A stretch of DNA of 64,000 nt from Candidatus Latescibacterota bacterium (GCA_022822725.1 JAJEAN010000007.1:812382-876381); one strand, 5' to 3'. Numbered from the stretch's first letter, positions 7,115-16,675 are shown. Notes: a model not told the origin generated them from the letters alone. Program-made: numbers and translations.

Positions 7115-9535
7115 ATGTTCCGGAACTACCTCACGATTGCCTATCGTAACGCCCTGCGCCACAGAGGATACGCCGTAATCAACGTCCTGGGCCTCGCGGT
7201 CGGGATGACCTGTTGCATCCTGATCCTGCTTTACGTCCAGGACGAACTGGGCTATGACCGGTACGCGTCCCGGCACGACCGCATCTACCGGCTCACCATG
7301 TCGATCGAGACGCCGGACAGGGCGGAGACCCGCACCGCACGGAGTCCGACGGCCTGGGGATGGATGCTGGCCGACGCCTTCCCGGAAGTCGAATCGTTCA
7401 CCCGCATAAAGGCGCCGCTGGTCTCCTGGCAGGTCACGTACGTGGAAGGCAACAAACGGTTCAACGAACCGGGTTTCTACTTCGCGGACCCCGGCATCCT
7501 GGATCTGTTCGACTTCAGGCTGGTCAGCGGCGACGCGAACACGGCCCTGAACGACCCCAATACGGTGGTCATGACCGAATCCACGGCGGCCAGGTACTTC
7601 GGCGACGCGGAGGCCCTTGGCAAAGTGATCCGTCTCGACAACACGTACGACCTGACCGTAACCGGTGTCATGAAAGACGTGCCGCGCAACTCCCATATGA
7701 CCTTCGGCTTCCTGGGGTCCTTCGAAACGCTCAACGTCAACCCCATCTACGGGGGAACGGACTACGGCAGGAATACGCAGAACTTCGGTCCGGACCTGTA
7801 CACCTATCTTTTGCTCGCCGAAGGTGCTTCGCCCGAATCCCTCGATCCGAAACTGGCGGAGTTCATCGCATCGCGCTACGGACCGGCCCTGAACCAGTTC
7901 AACGCGCAGATCGAAGCCGAACTCCAACCGCTGACCAGCATACACCTGCATTCGGACCTCGACGGCGAACTGGGCGCGAACAGCGATATCGCCTACATCT
8001 ACATCTTCTCGGCCGTTGCGTTCTTTCTCCTGCTGATCGCCTGCATCAACTTCATGAACCTGGCGACGGCCCGTTCCGCCGGCCGCGCCCGGGAAGTAGG
8101 CATCCGCAAGGTGCTGGGCGCGTACCGCGTCCAGCTGATCGGCCAGTTCATGGGCGAATCGACGATCATGGCGGTACTTTCGCTGGTCGTTGCCACGGGG
8201 CTGGTCTATGCGTTTCTCCCCGCGTTCAACGCCCTGGCCGGCAAGGACCTGGTTTTTGCCTTCGACGATATGGGCATGGCATTCGGCCTGATCGGCATCG
8301 TTGCGCTGGCCGGTGCGCTGGCCGGCAGCTACCCGGCGCTGTTCCTTTCGTCGTTCCAACCCGTCTCCGTGCTGAAGGGCTCCTCCAGGGCGGGCGCGGT
8401 CAATACGAACCTGCGGAAGATGCTGGTCGTGCTGCAGTTCGTGATCTCCGTCGTGTTCATCATCGGCACGGGCGTGGTGGCGGACCAGATGCGGTACGTG
8501 CAGGACAGACACCTGGGATTCGACAAGGAACAACTGGTGGTCATGCCGCTCGGAGATCCCAGGCAGCGCCTGATATACAATGCCTACAAAGACAAAGTCG
8601 CCGGGTATCCGAACGTACTGGGTGTTACCGTGGCGAACGAAATGCCGGGCGGCCTGGTGAACGACATCCTCTTTACGCCGGACGGCGCGCCGGAAGAGGA
8701 ACTGGTCCGCATCAACAACATGTGGATCGATCACGATTTCATCCGCACGATGGGTATCGATCTCACGGCGGGGCGCGATTTCTCCAGGTCCTTTCCCACG
8801 GACACGCTGCAGGCGTTCGTGATAAACGAGGCCGCCGTCAAGTGGCTGGGTTGGGAAGGCGCACCGCTCGACAGGAAGATCCGCCTGGGGAACTTCAAAG
8901 ACGGCCGGGTCATCGGTGTCGTGCGGGACTTTCACGTTCGGTCGCTTCACAGCGGCATCGAACCGATGATGCTGCAACTGGCGCCCAACCCGGACCCGCT
9001 CCACTATCTCGCCATCAGGATCGCCCCGGATGACCTGGCCGGAACCATGGGATTCCTGGAAAGCAGCTGGCGGGAGATCTATCCGGACGATTCGTTCACA
9101 TATTCGTTTCTCGACGAAGACTTCAACCGGCTGTATCAGAACGAAGCGCGGCAGGGCCGCATCTTCCGAAGTTTTTCCATTCTGGCGGTCTTCATCGCGT
9201 GCCTGGGCCTGCTGGGACTCGCTTCCTTCACGGCGGAGCAGCGAACCCGGGAAATCGGCGTGAGGAAAGTGCTGGGGGCATCCGCTTCCGGCATCGTCGC
9301 GCTGCTTTCCAGAGAATACGTCAGGCTGGTCGTGTACGCAAACCTCATCGCCTGGCCCATTGCTTACTACGTGATGACCGACTGGCTCGACAGCTTCGCG
9401 TTCCGTACGGACCTTTCTCTCTGGATATTCGTTCTCGCCGCGGCACTGGCCATAGCCGTCACGATGCTTACGGTGAGCTACAAAGCCGTCAGCGTCGCCC
9501 ACACCGATCCCGTGGACGCCCTCCAGCACGAGTGA
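7115..9535 (+). CDS. FtsX/MacB-type ABC transporter permease (orphan)
   Basis: An 806-residue membrane protein with the layout of large MacB/FtsX-family permeases. The N-terminal helix (INVLGLAVGMTCCILILLYV) is followed by a roughly 230-residue extracytoplasmic MacB_PCD domain. Then come three helices of a first FtsX domain (about residues 285-420, with GRAREVGIRKVLGA), a second extracytoplasmic domain, and a second FtsX domain at the C-terminus (EQRTREIGVRKVLGAS). Such permeases transmit force from a cytoplasmic ATPase to move lipoproteins, peptides or drugs, or to regulate envelope enzymes. No ATPase gene is adjacent, so a MacB/LolD-like partner must be elsewhere. Multi-copy orphan permeases of this type are common in FCB bacteria. 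Confidence 0.87.
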   Translation: MFRNYLTIAYRNALRHRGYAVINVLGLAVGMTCCILILLYVQDELGYDRYASRHDRIYRLTMSIETPDRAETRTARSPTAWGWMLADAFPEVESFTRIKAPLVSWQVTYVEGNKRFNEPGFYFADPGILDLFDFRLVSGDANTALNDPNTVVMTESTAARYFGDAEALGKVIRLDNTYDLTVTGVMKDVPRNSHMTFGFLGSFETLNVNPIYGGTDYGRNTQNFGPDLYTYLLLAEGASPESLDPKLAEFIASRYGPALNQFNAQIEAELQPLTSIHLHSDLDGELGANSDIAYIYIFSAVAFFLLLIACINFMNLATARSAGRAREVGIRKVLGAYRVQLIGQFMGESTIMAVLSLVVATGLVYAFLPAFNALAGKDLVFAFDDMGMAFGLIGIVALAGALAGSYPALFLSSFQPVSVLKGSSRAGAVNTNLRKMLVVLQFVISVVFIIGTGVVADQMRYVQDRHLGFDKEQLVVMPLGDPRQRLIYNAYKDKVAGYPNVLGVTVANEMPGGLVNDILFTPDGAPEEELVRINNMWIDHDFIRTMGIDLTAGRDFSRSFPTDTLQAFVINEAAVKWLGWEGAPLDRKIRLGNFKDGRVIGVVRDFHVRSLHSGIEPMMLQLAPNPDPLHYLAIRIAPDDLAGTMGFLESSWREIYPDDSFTYSFLDEDFNRLYQNEARQGRIFRSFSILAVFIACLGLLGLASFTAEQRTREIGVRKVLGASASGIVALLSREYVRLVVYANLIAWPIAYYVMTDWLDSFAFRTDLSLWIFVLAAALAIAVTMLTVSYKAVSVAHTDPVDALQHE

Positions 9536-9719
9536 AACGCGGACGACCTGCAACACGCGTGAACCGTCTGCGCCCCCCGCGCCAATTTCAGGTTTGACGA
9601 CCTTCCCGTTCGGCTGTAGATTTCTCGACCGAGCGCCCCGCCAAAATCGCGGTGCAGTGCGGTGCAGAACGGTGCATCACCGGAACACGCCAAACCGAAC
9701 GGGAAAGACAGCGCTGATC

Positions 9720-11648
9720 GTGGCTACCAAAACCTATGCTACGCTGCCTTACACCGAACCGGACCACCTCGTCCGGGATTTCGCCAGCCGCGGCATCGTC
9801 GCCCTGCCGCCGGAAAGCCTCGGCATCCCCGAAAAGATCCACCAGCGCATATACACGGTGGAGAAGCAGGCCTACCTGGCAAGAAAACCGGTGACACCGG
9901 GCAGTATACCGGAAGTCCTCGAAGTCATCAACGCACCGGGCGTGGTCGATGCCTGCAACCGGATCGTGGGCCGGAACTGGGCCATCGTCCCCTTTACCCA
10001 TAATGCCTCCTTCGCGAGCGGCGCACGGGACCAGCACTGGCACAAGGACGACAACGGACCGTACAACGGCCGCAAGCAACGCCATCACCAGGCCGTGCAG
10101 ATCGAGATGCTCTACTATCCCCAGGACGTGACCGAAGTCATGGGTCCCACGGCCACCGTTCCCTACTCGCACTACTGGACGTTCAATCACGAAGAAAACC
10201 ATGACAATTTCGCGGGCGCCGACCACCTCGATTTCGAATACCAGATCAGCGGGATGGAGGGCGTCCCGGTCAGCGGTCCCGACTCCGATTACGACTGGGA
10301 GGACGTCATCCACCGGCGCACGGCCCACGACGTCCGGATGCGGGAAGCCGTGTCCAACACGGGATGGCCGCTCGTGAAACCGCTCGAGGCGGCGCCGCTG
10401 CGGGCGGGCAGCGTGCTGCTTTATTCCCACAACACGTTCCACCGGGGGAATCACCGTAGAGACGACTGGCGCCTGTGGGACGCACATCCCCGGTTCATGT
10501 GGCGTTTCTGGATCTATCGGACGACGGAACCGGACGAAGGCGACGACTACGATGGGCCCGGTGAAACAGCCTGGCGCGAACTCGGCGTGGATCCCCTGAC
10601 CGGGGTCGATCTGCGTGAGGCGAGCGACGACACGACCGTGGTCTGGAGATATCACAATCACTGGATGCGGACGGGACGGACGCCGCCGCCGAGGCCGGAG
10701 GCCCGTGCACTTTCCGCGCAGGGACGGGAAGCGAAAGCCGGCGAGCTGGCCGAACAGTTACGCACCATGGGGGACGAAGCGGAACCTCTGCGTATCGGCG
10801 CGGCCTACCGGCTGGCCTCGATCGGAGACGGGGCGCTGGCCGTCAAGCATCTCGGCGCTGCGCTTTACAGCCACCGGGAGAGTGTCCGCCGTGCGGCAAC
10901 CTACGGTCTGATCGCCGTTGGAACGCAGTCCACGGAGACCTTACTCGAAGCGACGAAGTCACCGGTTAAATGGGTCAGGAAGGCCGGTGTGTATGGATTA
11001 GGCGACTGTGCGCCGCTCACCGAAGAAGTACTGTCCGCCGCCGCTTCACTGCTGCATAACGACCCCTCCGTATACGTCCGGGCCGTCGCCGCGGGAACGC
11101 TGGGCTGCCTGGGCCGACGCGCCGCCGGAACGGGCGTTGGACGGTCCCTGGTGCCCCGAATCCTCGATGCACTGGTCCGCAGCCTCGCACACGAAGAGAA
11201 CCGGCTGAGCATGGACCTGGCCCAGCAGCGGAGCATCAAGTTCGTGCGGCCCACCGACGAGTGCGACGTCTGCGAGGGCAACGGCGTCGACATGGGCCTG
11301 GAGCGTTTCGATCCCGTGCGCTCCGCGGTACGGGAGAACGCCCTCTGGGCCATGGTCATCCTCTGCTCCCACGGGGCCCACCTGGCGGGCTACGCGCTGG
11401 ATGCCGCCATCGATGCCCTGACCGAGGTGGTGCGCACCGACCGAAACGTCATCTGCGTGGGATACGCCATGGACGCGCTCAATCGCCTGGTCAACCTTGA
11501 GACCGAAGGGCCCTTGCCGGCTTCCGTCGATAGACTGCGGGCAGACCTGCTCAGTATCCTCGGCGAGTGCCCCATCCGGTGCTGGGAGGCGCTCGTTCGC
11601 GGCGGTTTGAGTACGGAACATCTTTCGACATTTTCCGATGCCGGCTAA
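9720..11648 (+). CDS. Phytanoyl-CoA dioxygenase-like domain fused to HEAT repeats
   Basis: A 642-residue protein, starting at GTG 9720 with GGGAAAG upstream. The frame is open back to 9594, but the earlier residues look non-coding. The N-terminal half (about residues 15-270) is a PhyH-like Fe(II)/2-oxoglutarate dioxygenase domain with an HxD pair at H108/D110 (HWHKDD) and a distal histidine H241 (TFHRGNHR). The C-terminal half (about 310-640) is a run of HEAT-like helical repeats (LRIGAAYRLASIGDGALAV, ESVRRAATYGLIAVG) with a CxxC pair (ECDVCEGNG). There is no signal peptide. The fusion suggests the oxygenase acts on, or is scaffolded by, a protein partner. The substrate is unknown. Confidence 0.78.
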   Translation: MATKTYATLPYTEPDHLVRDFASRGIVALPPESLGIPEKIHQRIYTVEKQAYLARKPVTPGSIPEVLEVINAPGVVDACNRIVGRNWAIVPFTHNASFASGARDQHWHKDDNGPYNGRKQRHHQAVQIEMLYYPQDVTEVMGPTATVPYSHYWTFNHEENHDNFAGADHLDFEYQISGMEGVPVSGPDSDYDWEDVIHRRTAHDVRMREAVSNTGWPLVKPLEAAPLRAGSVLLYSHNTFHRGNHRRDDWRLWDAHPRFMWRFWIYRTTEPDEGDDYDGPGETAWRELGVDPLTGVDLREASDDTTVVWRYHNHWMRTGRTPPPRPEARALSAQGREAKAGELAEQLRTMGDEAEPLRIGAAYRLASIGDGALAVKHLGAALYSHRESVRRAATYGLIAVGTQSTETLLEATKSPVKWVRKAGVYGLGDCAPLTEEVLSAAASLLHNDPSVYVRAVAAGTLGCLGRRAAGTGVGRSLVPRILDALVRSLAHEENRLSMDLAQQRSIKFVRPTDECDVCEGNGVDMGLERFDPVRSAVRENALWAMVILCSHGAHLAGYALDAAIDALTEVVRTDRNVICVGYAMDALNRLVNLETEGPLPASVDRLRADLLSILGECPIRCWEALVRGGLSTEHLSTFSDAG

Positions 11649-11737
11649 CCCGGCCAGCCTGCCAGCTCCGTACCACTTTCCACGCCGCGCAACGTACACC
11701 AGGACCGTACAACGCGCAGCATCTGGTACCATGGGTG

Positions 11738-12730
11738 ATGCCCGTGCCCCAAATCCTCGTCGACAACATCGTCAAGACCTTCCGGATCGCCCAGCGGCGC
11801 CCCGGCCTCTGGGGCGCGTTACACGGGGTGTTGCGCCGTGAATACCGGACCATCAAGGCCCTGGACCGCGTCTCCTTCGAACTGGATCCGGGAGAACTGG
11901 TGGGCTATATCGGTCCCAACGGCGCGGGCAAGTCCACGACCGTAAAAGTCCTCTCCGGCATCCTGGTGCCCGATTCGGGACGGTGCGAGATTGACGGCCG
12001 CATCCCGTGGCGCAACAGGATCGCCAATGCGGCCAACATCGGTGTGGTGTTCGGCCAGCGGACCCAGCTGTGGTGGGATCTGCCCGTAATCGAGTCCTTC
12101 GATCTGCTTCGTGATATCTACCGGATCGAAAGCGTCGAATACGACCGGGCCCGGGACGAACTCGCGGCGCTCATGGACCTGGAACCCCTGTACGACGTCC
12201 CGGTGCGCCAACTCAGCCTCGGCCAACGCATGCGTTGCGACCTGGCGGCGGCCCTGCTGCACGCGCCTTCGGTGCTCTTCCTGGACGAGCCCACCATAGG
12301 CCTGGACGCCGTCTCCAAGCTCGCCGTGCGGGATTTCATCAAGCGCCTGAACCGGGACCGGGGCGTTACCGTCGTGTTGACCACCCACGACATGGACGAC
12401 ATCGAAGCCCTGTGCGACCGGGTGATGGTGATCGGACACGGGAGGATCCTGTCCGACAGCACGCTGGACGACCTGCGCACCCGCGTTACCCGGGAACGCC
12501 GCCTCATCATCGATCTGCTCGATGGAGGCCAGACGATCGAGGATCCGGACGTTACCTTCATCTCGAGAAGCGGCAACCGCGTCCACCTGCAGTTCGATCC
12601 GGACCGTGTACGGACGGCCGCCCTGATCAGCCGGATCACGGCGAAGTACGCCATCAAGGACCTGTTCGTCGAGAACCCACCCATCGAAGAAATCATCTCC
12701 CGACTGTACGACGAACACGAACTCCGTTAA
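11738..12730 (+). CDS. ABC-2 type transporter ATP-binding protein
   Basis: A 330-residue ATPase with Walker A GPNGAGKST, signature LSLGQRMR, Walker B VLFLDEP and an H-loop TTHDMDD. The start at ATG 11738 (MPVPQ) gives the usual N-terminus; the open frame upstream looks non-coding. It resembles DRA/Nod-type exporters that work with two DUF990-family (ABC2_membrane_6) permeases, and both follow directly (12743 and 13553). The three genes form a plus-strand operon. The family exports unknown small molecules, with antibiotic or lipid export suggested in some cases. Confidence 0.9.
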   Translation: MPVPQILVDNIVKTFRIAQRRPGLWGALHGVLRREYRTIKALDRVSFELDPGELVGYIGPNGAGKSTTVKVLSGILVPDSGRCEIDGRIPWRNRIANAANIGVVFGQRTQLWWDLPVIESFDLLRDIYRIESVEYDRARDELAALMDLEPLYDVPVRQLSLGQRMRCDLAAALLHAPSVLFLDEPTIGLDAVSKLAVRDFIKRLNRDRGVTVVLTTHDMDDIEALCDRVMVIGHGRILSDSTLDDLRTRVTRERRLIIDLLDGGQTIEDPDVTFISRSGNRVHLQFDPDRVRTAALISRITAKYAIKDLFVENPPIEEIISRLYDEHELR

Positions 12731-12742
12731 AACCGGTCAGGC

Positions 12743-13549
12743 ATGATGCAATCGTTCGTACTCCCCTACACCGCCGTGCTGTCCGCCCGTTTCCGCATGA
12801 TCCTCCAGTACCGGGCCGCGGCCATTGCCGGGTTCGTCACCCAGATCGGCTGGGGCGCGATCCGCGTCATGGCCATGGAAGCGTTCTACCGGTCCACGAG
12901 CGCACCCCAGCCCATGCACCTCGAGGACGTGGTGACCTACATCTGGCTGGGCCAGGCGCTGCTCGGCCTGCTACCTTGGAATCCCGATACGGAGATCCGC
13001 GCCATGGTGCGGTCGGGTACCGTGGCCTATGAACTCGTCCGGCCGGTGAACCTCTATACGTATTGGTTCTCCAGGTCGATGGCTTTCCGTATCGCGCCGA
13101 CCTTCATGCGTTCCATCCCGCTGGCGATCCTGGCGTTGCTGTTTTTCGGGATGCAGGCGCCCGCCTCGCCCGAGGCCCTGGTATACTGGCTGGCGGCGAC
13201 CTTCGGCGCGGTGCTGCTCAGTACGGCCCTCACCGTGATCCTGTCCATCACGCTCATGTGGACGATTTCCGGGGAAGGCGTGTCCTTTCTGGTCTCTCCG
13301 GTCATCTATTTCCTGGCGGGGATGGTCATCCCCCTGCCCCTCTTTCCCGACTGGGCGCAACGCGTACTCGACATCCTGCCGTTCCGCGGCATCTGCGACG
13401 CGCCGTTCAGGCTGTATATGGGCCATATCCCGGCCACGGAAGCCTGGGCCGTGCTGTTCCACCAACTGATCTGGATCATCATCCTGGTCGCGTTCGGCGC
13501 GTGGCTGCTCTCGCGAGCAACCCGCCGGCTGGTCGTTCAGGGAGGTTGA
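12743..13549 (+). CDS. ABC-2 family transporter permease (DUF990-like), subunit 1
   Basis: A 268-residue membrane protein with six predicted helices and the N-terminal pattern SARFRMILQYRAAAIAGFVT that marks the ABC2_membrane_6 family. It lies 12 bases after the ATPase gene and 3 bases before a second permease of the same family, so the transporter is probably an ATPase dimer with a heterodimeric membrane core. ATG codons at 12743 and 12746 are both possible starts. Confidence 0.85.
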   Translation: MMQSFVLPYTAVLSARFRMILQYRAAAIAGFVTQIGWGAIRVMAMEAFYRSTSAPQPMHLEDVVTYIWLGQALLGLLPWNPDTEIRAMVRSGTVAYELVRPVNLYTYWFSRSMAFRIAPTFMRSIPLAILALLFFGMQAPASPEALVYWLAATFGAVLLSTALTVILSITLMWTISGEGVSFLVSPVIYFLAGMVIPLPLFPDWAQRVLDILPFRGICDAPFRLYMGHIPATEAWAVLFHQLIWIIILVAFGAWLLSRATRRLVVQGG

Positions 13550-13552
13550 AGG

Positions 13553-14356
13553 ATGGCGAACCCGCTTGCACTGTATACCCATTACGTAAGCATCTCCCTG
13601 CGGAGCCAGATGCAGTACCGGGTCTCGTTCCTGCTCGGAACCCTGGGGCAGCTATTCAGCACGGGGGTGGAGTTCATCGGTATCCTCGCCCTGTTCGATC
13701 GTTTCGGCAGCCTGAACCTGTGGTCGCTCGCCGAGGTCGCTTTCTTCTACGGAATCGTCAACGTGGCCTTCGCCGTGACCGACATGCTGTCCCGCGGCTT
13801 CGACCACGTGGGCCAGCTGGTACGCACCGGCGAGTTCGACCGCATGCTGCTCCGGCCCCGAAGCACCGTGCTCCAGCTGATCGGCCAGGAATTCACCCTG
13901 AGGCGGCTCGGGCGTTTTGGCCAGGGCGCAGGCGTGCTGCTCTGGGCGACGCTCTACCTGGACATCGCGTGGTCTCCATCGGTCGTGGCCCTCACCGTGA
14001 TCACAGTATGCTGCGGTGCCTGTTTCTTTCTGGGACTCTTCATCAATATCGGCACGGTGTCCTTCTGGACCACGGAGACGCTCGAGCTCATGAACGTGTT
14101 GACTTATGGCGGCATCGAGGCTTCCAAATACCCGCTGGCCATATACCACACCTGGTTCCGCCGGTTCTTCACCATGGTGATCCCCATGGGCTGCGTGACC
14201 TATTTCCCGATCGTGGCTATCCTCGGCCGGTCCGATCCGCTGGGTACGTCTCTCGCATTTCAATACGCGGCCCCCTTGTTCGGACTGCTCTATTTCATCC
14301 TGTCGCTGTTCATCTGGCGACTCGGACTGCGGCATTACCGCTCGACGGGCAGCTAG
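13553..14356 (+). CDS. ABC-2 family transporter permease (DUF990-like), subunit 2
   Basis: A 267-residue six-helix membrane protein homologous in layout to its upstream partner (SLRSQMQYRVSFLLGTLG near the N-terminus, GEFDRMLLRPRS in the cytoplasmic loop). GGAGG at 13541-13545 precedes the ATG and overlaps the end of the first permease gene, which points to translational coupling. It is the last gene of the ABC exporter operon. The substrate is unknown. Confidence 0.85.
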   Translation: MANPLALYTHYVSISLRSQMQYRVSFLLGTLGQLFSTGVEFIGILALFDRFGSLNLWSLAEVAFFYGIVNVAFAVTDMLSRGFDHVGQLVRTGEFDRMLLRPRSTVLQLIGQEFTLRRLGRFGQGAGVLLWATLYLDIAWSPSVVALTVITVCCGACFFLGLFINIGTVSFWTTETLELMNVLTYGGIEASKYPLAIYHTWFRRFFTMVIPMGCVTYFPIVAILGRSDPLGTSLAFQYAAPLFGLLYFILSLFIWRLGLRHYRSTGS

Positions 14357-14508
14357 CGCGACATTCCGTGCAGACCAGATCGACGGCCGGGCTTTCCCGA
14401 TCGGCTGCCGGACCGGCGCGAAGGACCGGTGCAAAGGACAGGCCGTTGGCCCGATCGGCGCGCCGTCCTTCTTGACGATGTTCCAGGCCGCCTGTTTATT
14501 GGTCCGGT

Positions 14509-15000
14509 ATGGCGAACAACAGGCAATATCGATCCAATACGCTGTTCGTAGGTACCCGCGGCGTCAAGGAGTACCGCGCCAGCATACCCCACTGGGTGAA
14601 CGGCTCCGATTCCGTGCTCGAGATCGGCTGCGAATGGGGCACGACCACCACGATCATCGCCGAACACGCCTCGGCCGTAATCGGTACGGACGTCAGCCCC
14701 GTGGTCATCGAACGGGCCCGTGAACGCCATCCCCACATCCGGTTTGAAACGCTGGACGCTTTCGACGTGCGGGCCGCGCTCGAACTGGACGAGGAATTCA
14801 CCAAGATCTATATCGACATGTCGGGGATATCGGGATACCGGTCGCTGCTGGACCTGATCGCCCTGCTTAACAGCTACGCCGCCGTATTGAGACCGGAAGC
14901 GATCGTGGTCAAAAGCGGCGCCCTTAAGCACTTCGCTTCCCGTTGCATTCCCTTCGGGGATGATGGCGCCTGGCAGGAGCGTGCGCATGACCGCCGGTAA
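14509..15000 (+). CDS. Small SAM-dependent methyltransferase-like protein
   Basis: A 163-residue Rossmann-like protein. Motif I is VLEIGCEWGTTT (about residues 43-54), followed by an acidic strand end (GTDVSPVVIERARERHP) and a motif IV-like IYIDMSGISG. This matches class I methyltransferases, but the protein is short and lacks an obvious substrate domain. Its end overlaps the start of the next gene by 14 bases, so the two are probably co-translated. The substrate is unknown. Confidence 0.72.
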   Translation: MANNRQYRSNTLFVGTRGVKEYRASIPHWVNGSDSVLEIGCEWGTTTTIIAEHASAVIGTDVSPVVIERARERHPHIRFETLDAFDVRAALELDEEFTKIYIDMSGISGYRSLLDLIALLNSYAAVLRPEAIVVKSGALKHFASRCIPFGDDGAWQERAHDRR

Positions 15001-15778
15001 ATCCAGCGACGCCCATAGGCGGAAGACGGGCATCCTCGTCCACGGATACAATCTGCATGCCGGCCAGTGGGAGGACGTGGCCTGGGGCGCGCCGCCGGAA
15101 CGGCCCGGCCGCGTACCCATGGGGGTGTTTGTGGCCCTGAGCGAGCAGGCGGACGTGTTGGTCTTCGGTTCGGGCGCATCGGAAAAGGACGGATTGCTCG
15201 AATCCGAAGCGACGGCCCGGTTGATGCGGGAACGGTTCGACGAACTCGCCGGATTCACGGTTTTCAAAGGCTGGGATGCCGAATTTGCCCGTCCTCCCGG
15301 AAACGGCCGGTTCATGCAGCGGATCGAATCCATACTGCACCTGGACCGGGGGTCGAAGAACACCCGAGACGAAATCGCCCATGCCGGCCGCGTTTTCGTC
15401 GATCGGGACGTGGAGCGGGTCATCCTGGTCTCGAGCCCGACTCATCTGCCGCGGTGCCTGAGAGACGCCTGCACGATCTACGGGGAAGAAGGGGAGATGT
15501 CGGGCCTGCTGCAGGAACTCTACGCCGCGCCGAGTGTCACCGGATACCCGGGGTACTCTGCAGGCGATGTAACCATTTTCGAACCGCCGCATCGTCCGGA
15601 CCGACCGGGCCACCCGGACCACCCGGGCCACCCGGACCACCAAGAACACCCGGACCGCCCGGGCCGTCGGGGGGCCGACTTGAGCCGAGTGGTATCCCGG
15701 GCGCACAATATACCGGATATCCAGAGGGACAGGTTCGTCCGGCGACTGGATGACCTTCTGCTGGAATTCGAAGTGTAA
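14987..15778 (+). CDS. YdcF/DUF218-like protein with a repetitive Pro-His linker
   Basis: A 263-residue protein starting at ATG 14987 behind AGGAG (14975-14979). It shows features of the YdcF/DUF218 fold: an early strand (ILVHGYN), VLVFGSGAS, a GSKNTRDEIAHA helix, and VILVSSPTHLPRCLRDA near residue 150. Family members bind nucleotides or SAM, but their function is poorly known. Residues about 202-226 are a low-complexity run of PDHPGHPD-type repeats encoded by a 9-base tandem repeat (15589-15664), followed by a conserved-looking tail. It overlaps the upstream methyltransferase gene. Confidence 0.68.
   Translation: MTAGKSSDAHRRKTGILVHGYNLHAGQWEDVAWGAPPERPGRVPMGVFVALSEQADVLVFGSGASEKDGLLESEATARLMRERFDELAGFTVFKGWDAEFARPPGNGRFMQRIESILHLDRGSKNTRDEIAHAGRVFVDRDVERVILVSSPTHLPRCLRDACTIYGEEGEMSGLLQELYAAPSVTGYPGYSAGDVTIFEPPHRPDRPGHPDHPGHPDHQEHPDRPGRRGADLSRVVSRAHNIPDIQRDRFVRRLDDLLLEFEV
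15589..15664. repeat. In-frame 9-base tandem repeat in the YdcF-like gene
   Basis: About eight degenerate copies of a 9-base unit (type CCGGGCCAC / CCGGACCAC) encode alternating Pro-Gly/Asp-His steps. Unit length is a multiple of three and the frame stays open, so copy number can change without a frameshift. Other frames give a collagen-like reading, which is an artefact. Confidence 0.8.
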
Positions 15779-15834
15779 ACCCCGGTCCGGCGACCGGATC
15801 AGTAAGGCGAGAGGCAAATCCTGAGGAGTACCGC

Positions 15835-16653
15835 ATGATGACCCCGGAACAACGGTACCTGTTCGATGTGTTCGGCTACCTGCACATCGAGAACGCGCTG
15901 TCCCGGCAGGAGCTCGAATCCTGCCAGCGCGCGTCCGCCCGATACATGAACACGCCGGAAGACAAACTGCCGCCGGGATTCGGGTTCGACGGCAAGCGCC
16001 ATCTCCACGGCTTTGCCTTCGACAAATCGCTCGAGGCCCTGACCCGCCATCCGTCGATCTGGCCCATCGTGCGGGAACTCACCAACGACAAGCCCCGGCT
16101 GATCAGCGGCACGCTCCAGGTGGACCGTCCCGGGGAATCGGCCGTGGGAGGCCTGCACTGCGCCCGGGAGGGTTTCGGTTGGGAGAGCACCCGCTACGAG
16201 ACCCATCATGGACGGGTCTACTGTGACGACATCATCGTGTTTCCCTACCTGGACGACGTCTTTCCCGGCGACGGTGGTCTCATCGTTCTGCCTGGATCCC
16301 ACAAGGCAAATTTCCCCCGGCCGGACAGCCTGTTCAACAACGGTCTCATGCATGGCGTGGAGGAACTCGCGCCGGGCGTGGTCAACATCACGCCCCGGGC
16401 GGGTGACATCATCGTGACATCAGAGCTCATGACCCACGGCATCCTCGAATGGCGACCCGGCGACCGGATCCGGCGCATCCTTGTGCTTCGGTACAAACCC
16501 CAGCACGCGGGTCTGGCCATGCCGTTCCCGGAGGATATCAAGGCCGTATTGTCCCCGGAAACGCTGGAATTGATCGAGACCGCCCACTACAACCACGTCA
16601 AGGACATCGTCAAGGACGACCGGGATGGCGGCCGGCAGGAAGCGGCCTCCTGA
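15835..16653 (+). CDS. Phytanoyl-CoA dioxygenase family protein
   Basis: A 272-residue PhyH-family protein with GAGGAG (15823-15828) six bases before the ATG. The cupin core is recognisable: LHCAREGF (H108), PGDGGLIVLPGSHKANFP (about 144-161), and LMTHGILEWRPGDRIRR with distal H201. A canonical HxD pair is not visible after H108 (the sequence reads H-C-A-R-E), so the third iron ligand may be absent or displaced. Related subfamilies in uncultured bacteria also show a modified motif here. The probable role is an oxygenase of unknown substrate; loss of iron-dependent activity is possible. Confidence 0.8.
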   Translation: MMTPEQRYLFDVFGYLHIENALSRQELESCQRASARYMNTPEDKLPPGFGFDGKRHLHGFAFDKSLEALTRHPSIWPIVRELTNDKPRLISGTLQVDRPGESAVGGLHCAREGFGWESTRYETHHGRVYCDDIIVFPYLDDVFPGDGGLIVLPGSHKANFPRPDSLFNNGLMHGVEELAPGVVNITPRAGDIIVTSELMTHGILEWRPGDRIRRILVLRYKPQHAGLAMPFPEDIKAVLSPETLELIETAHYNHVKDIVKDDRDGGRQEAAS

Positions 16654-16675
16654 ACGAACGTATCGGACGCGCTTG

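Noticed and set aside
7091-9556. 821-codon minus-strand open frame
   Set aside because: It is the complement of the FtsX/MacB permease gene; the translation has no recognisable fold.
15067-15753. Collagen-like Gly-Pro-Pro frame
   Set aside because: It reads the 9-base repeat of the YdcF-like gene in the wrong frame, and the flanking codons look non-coding.
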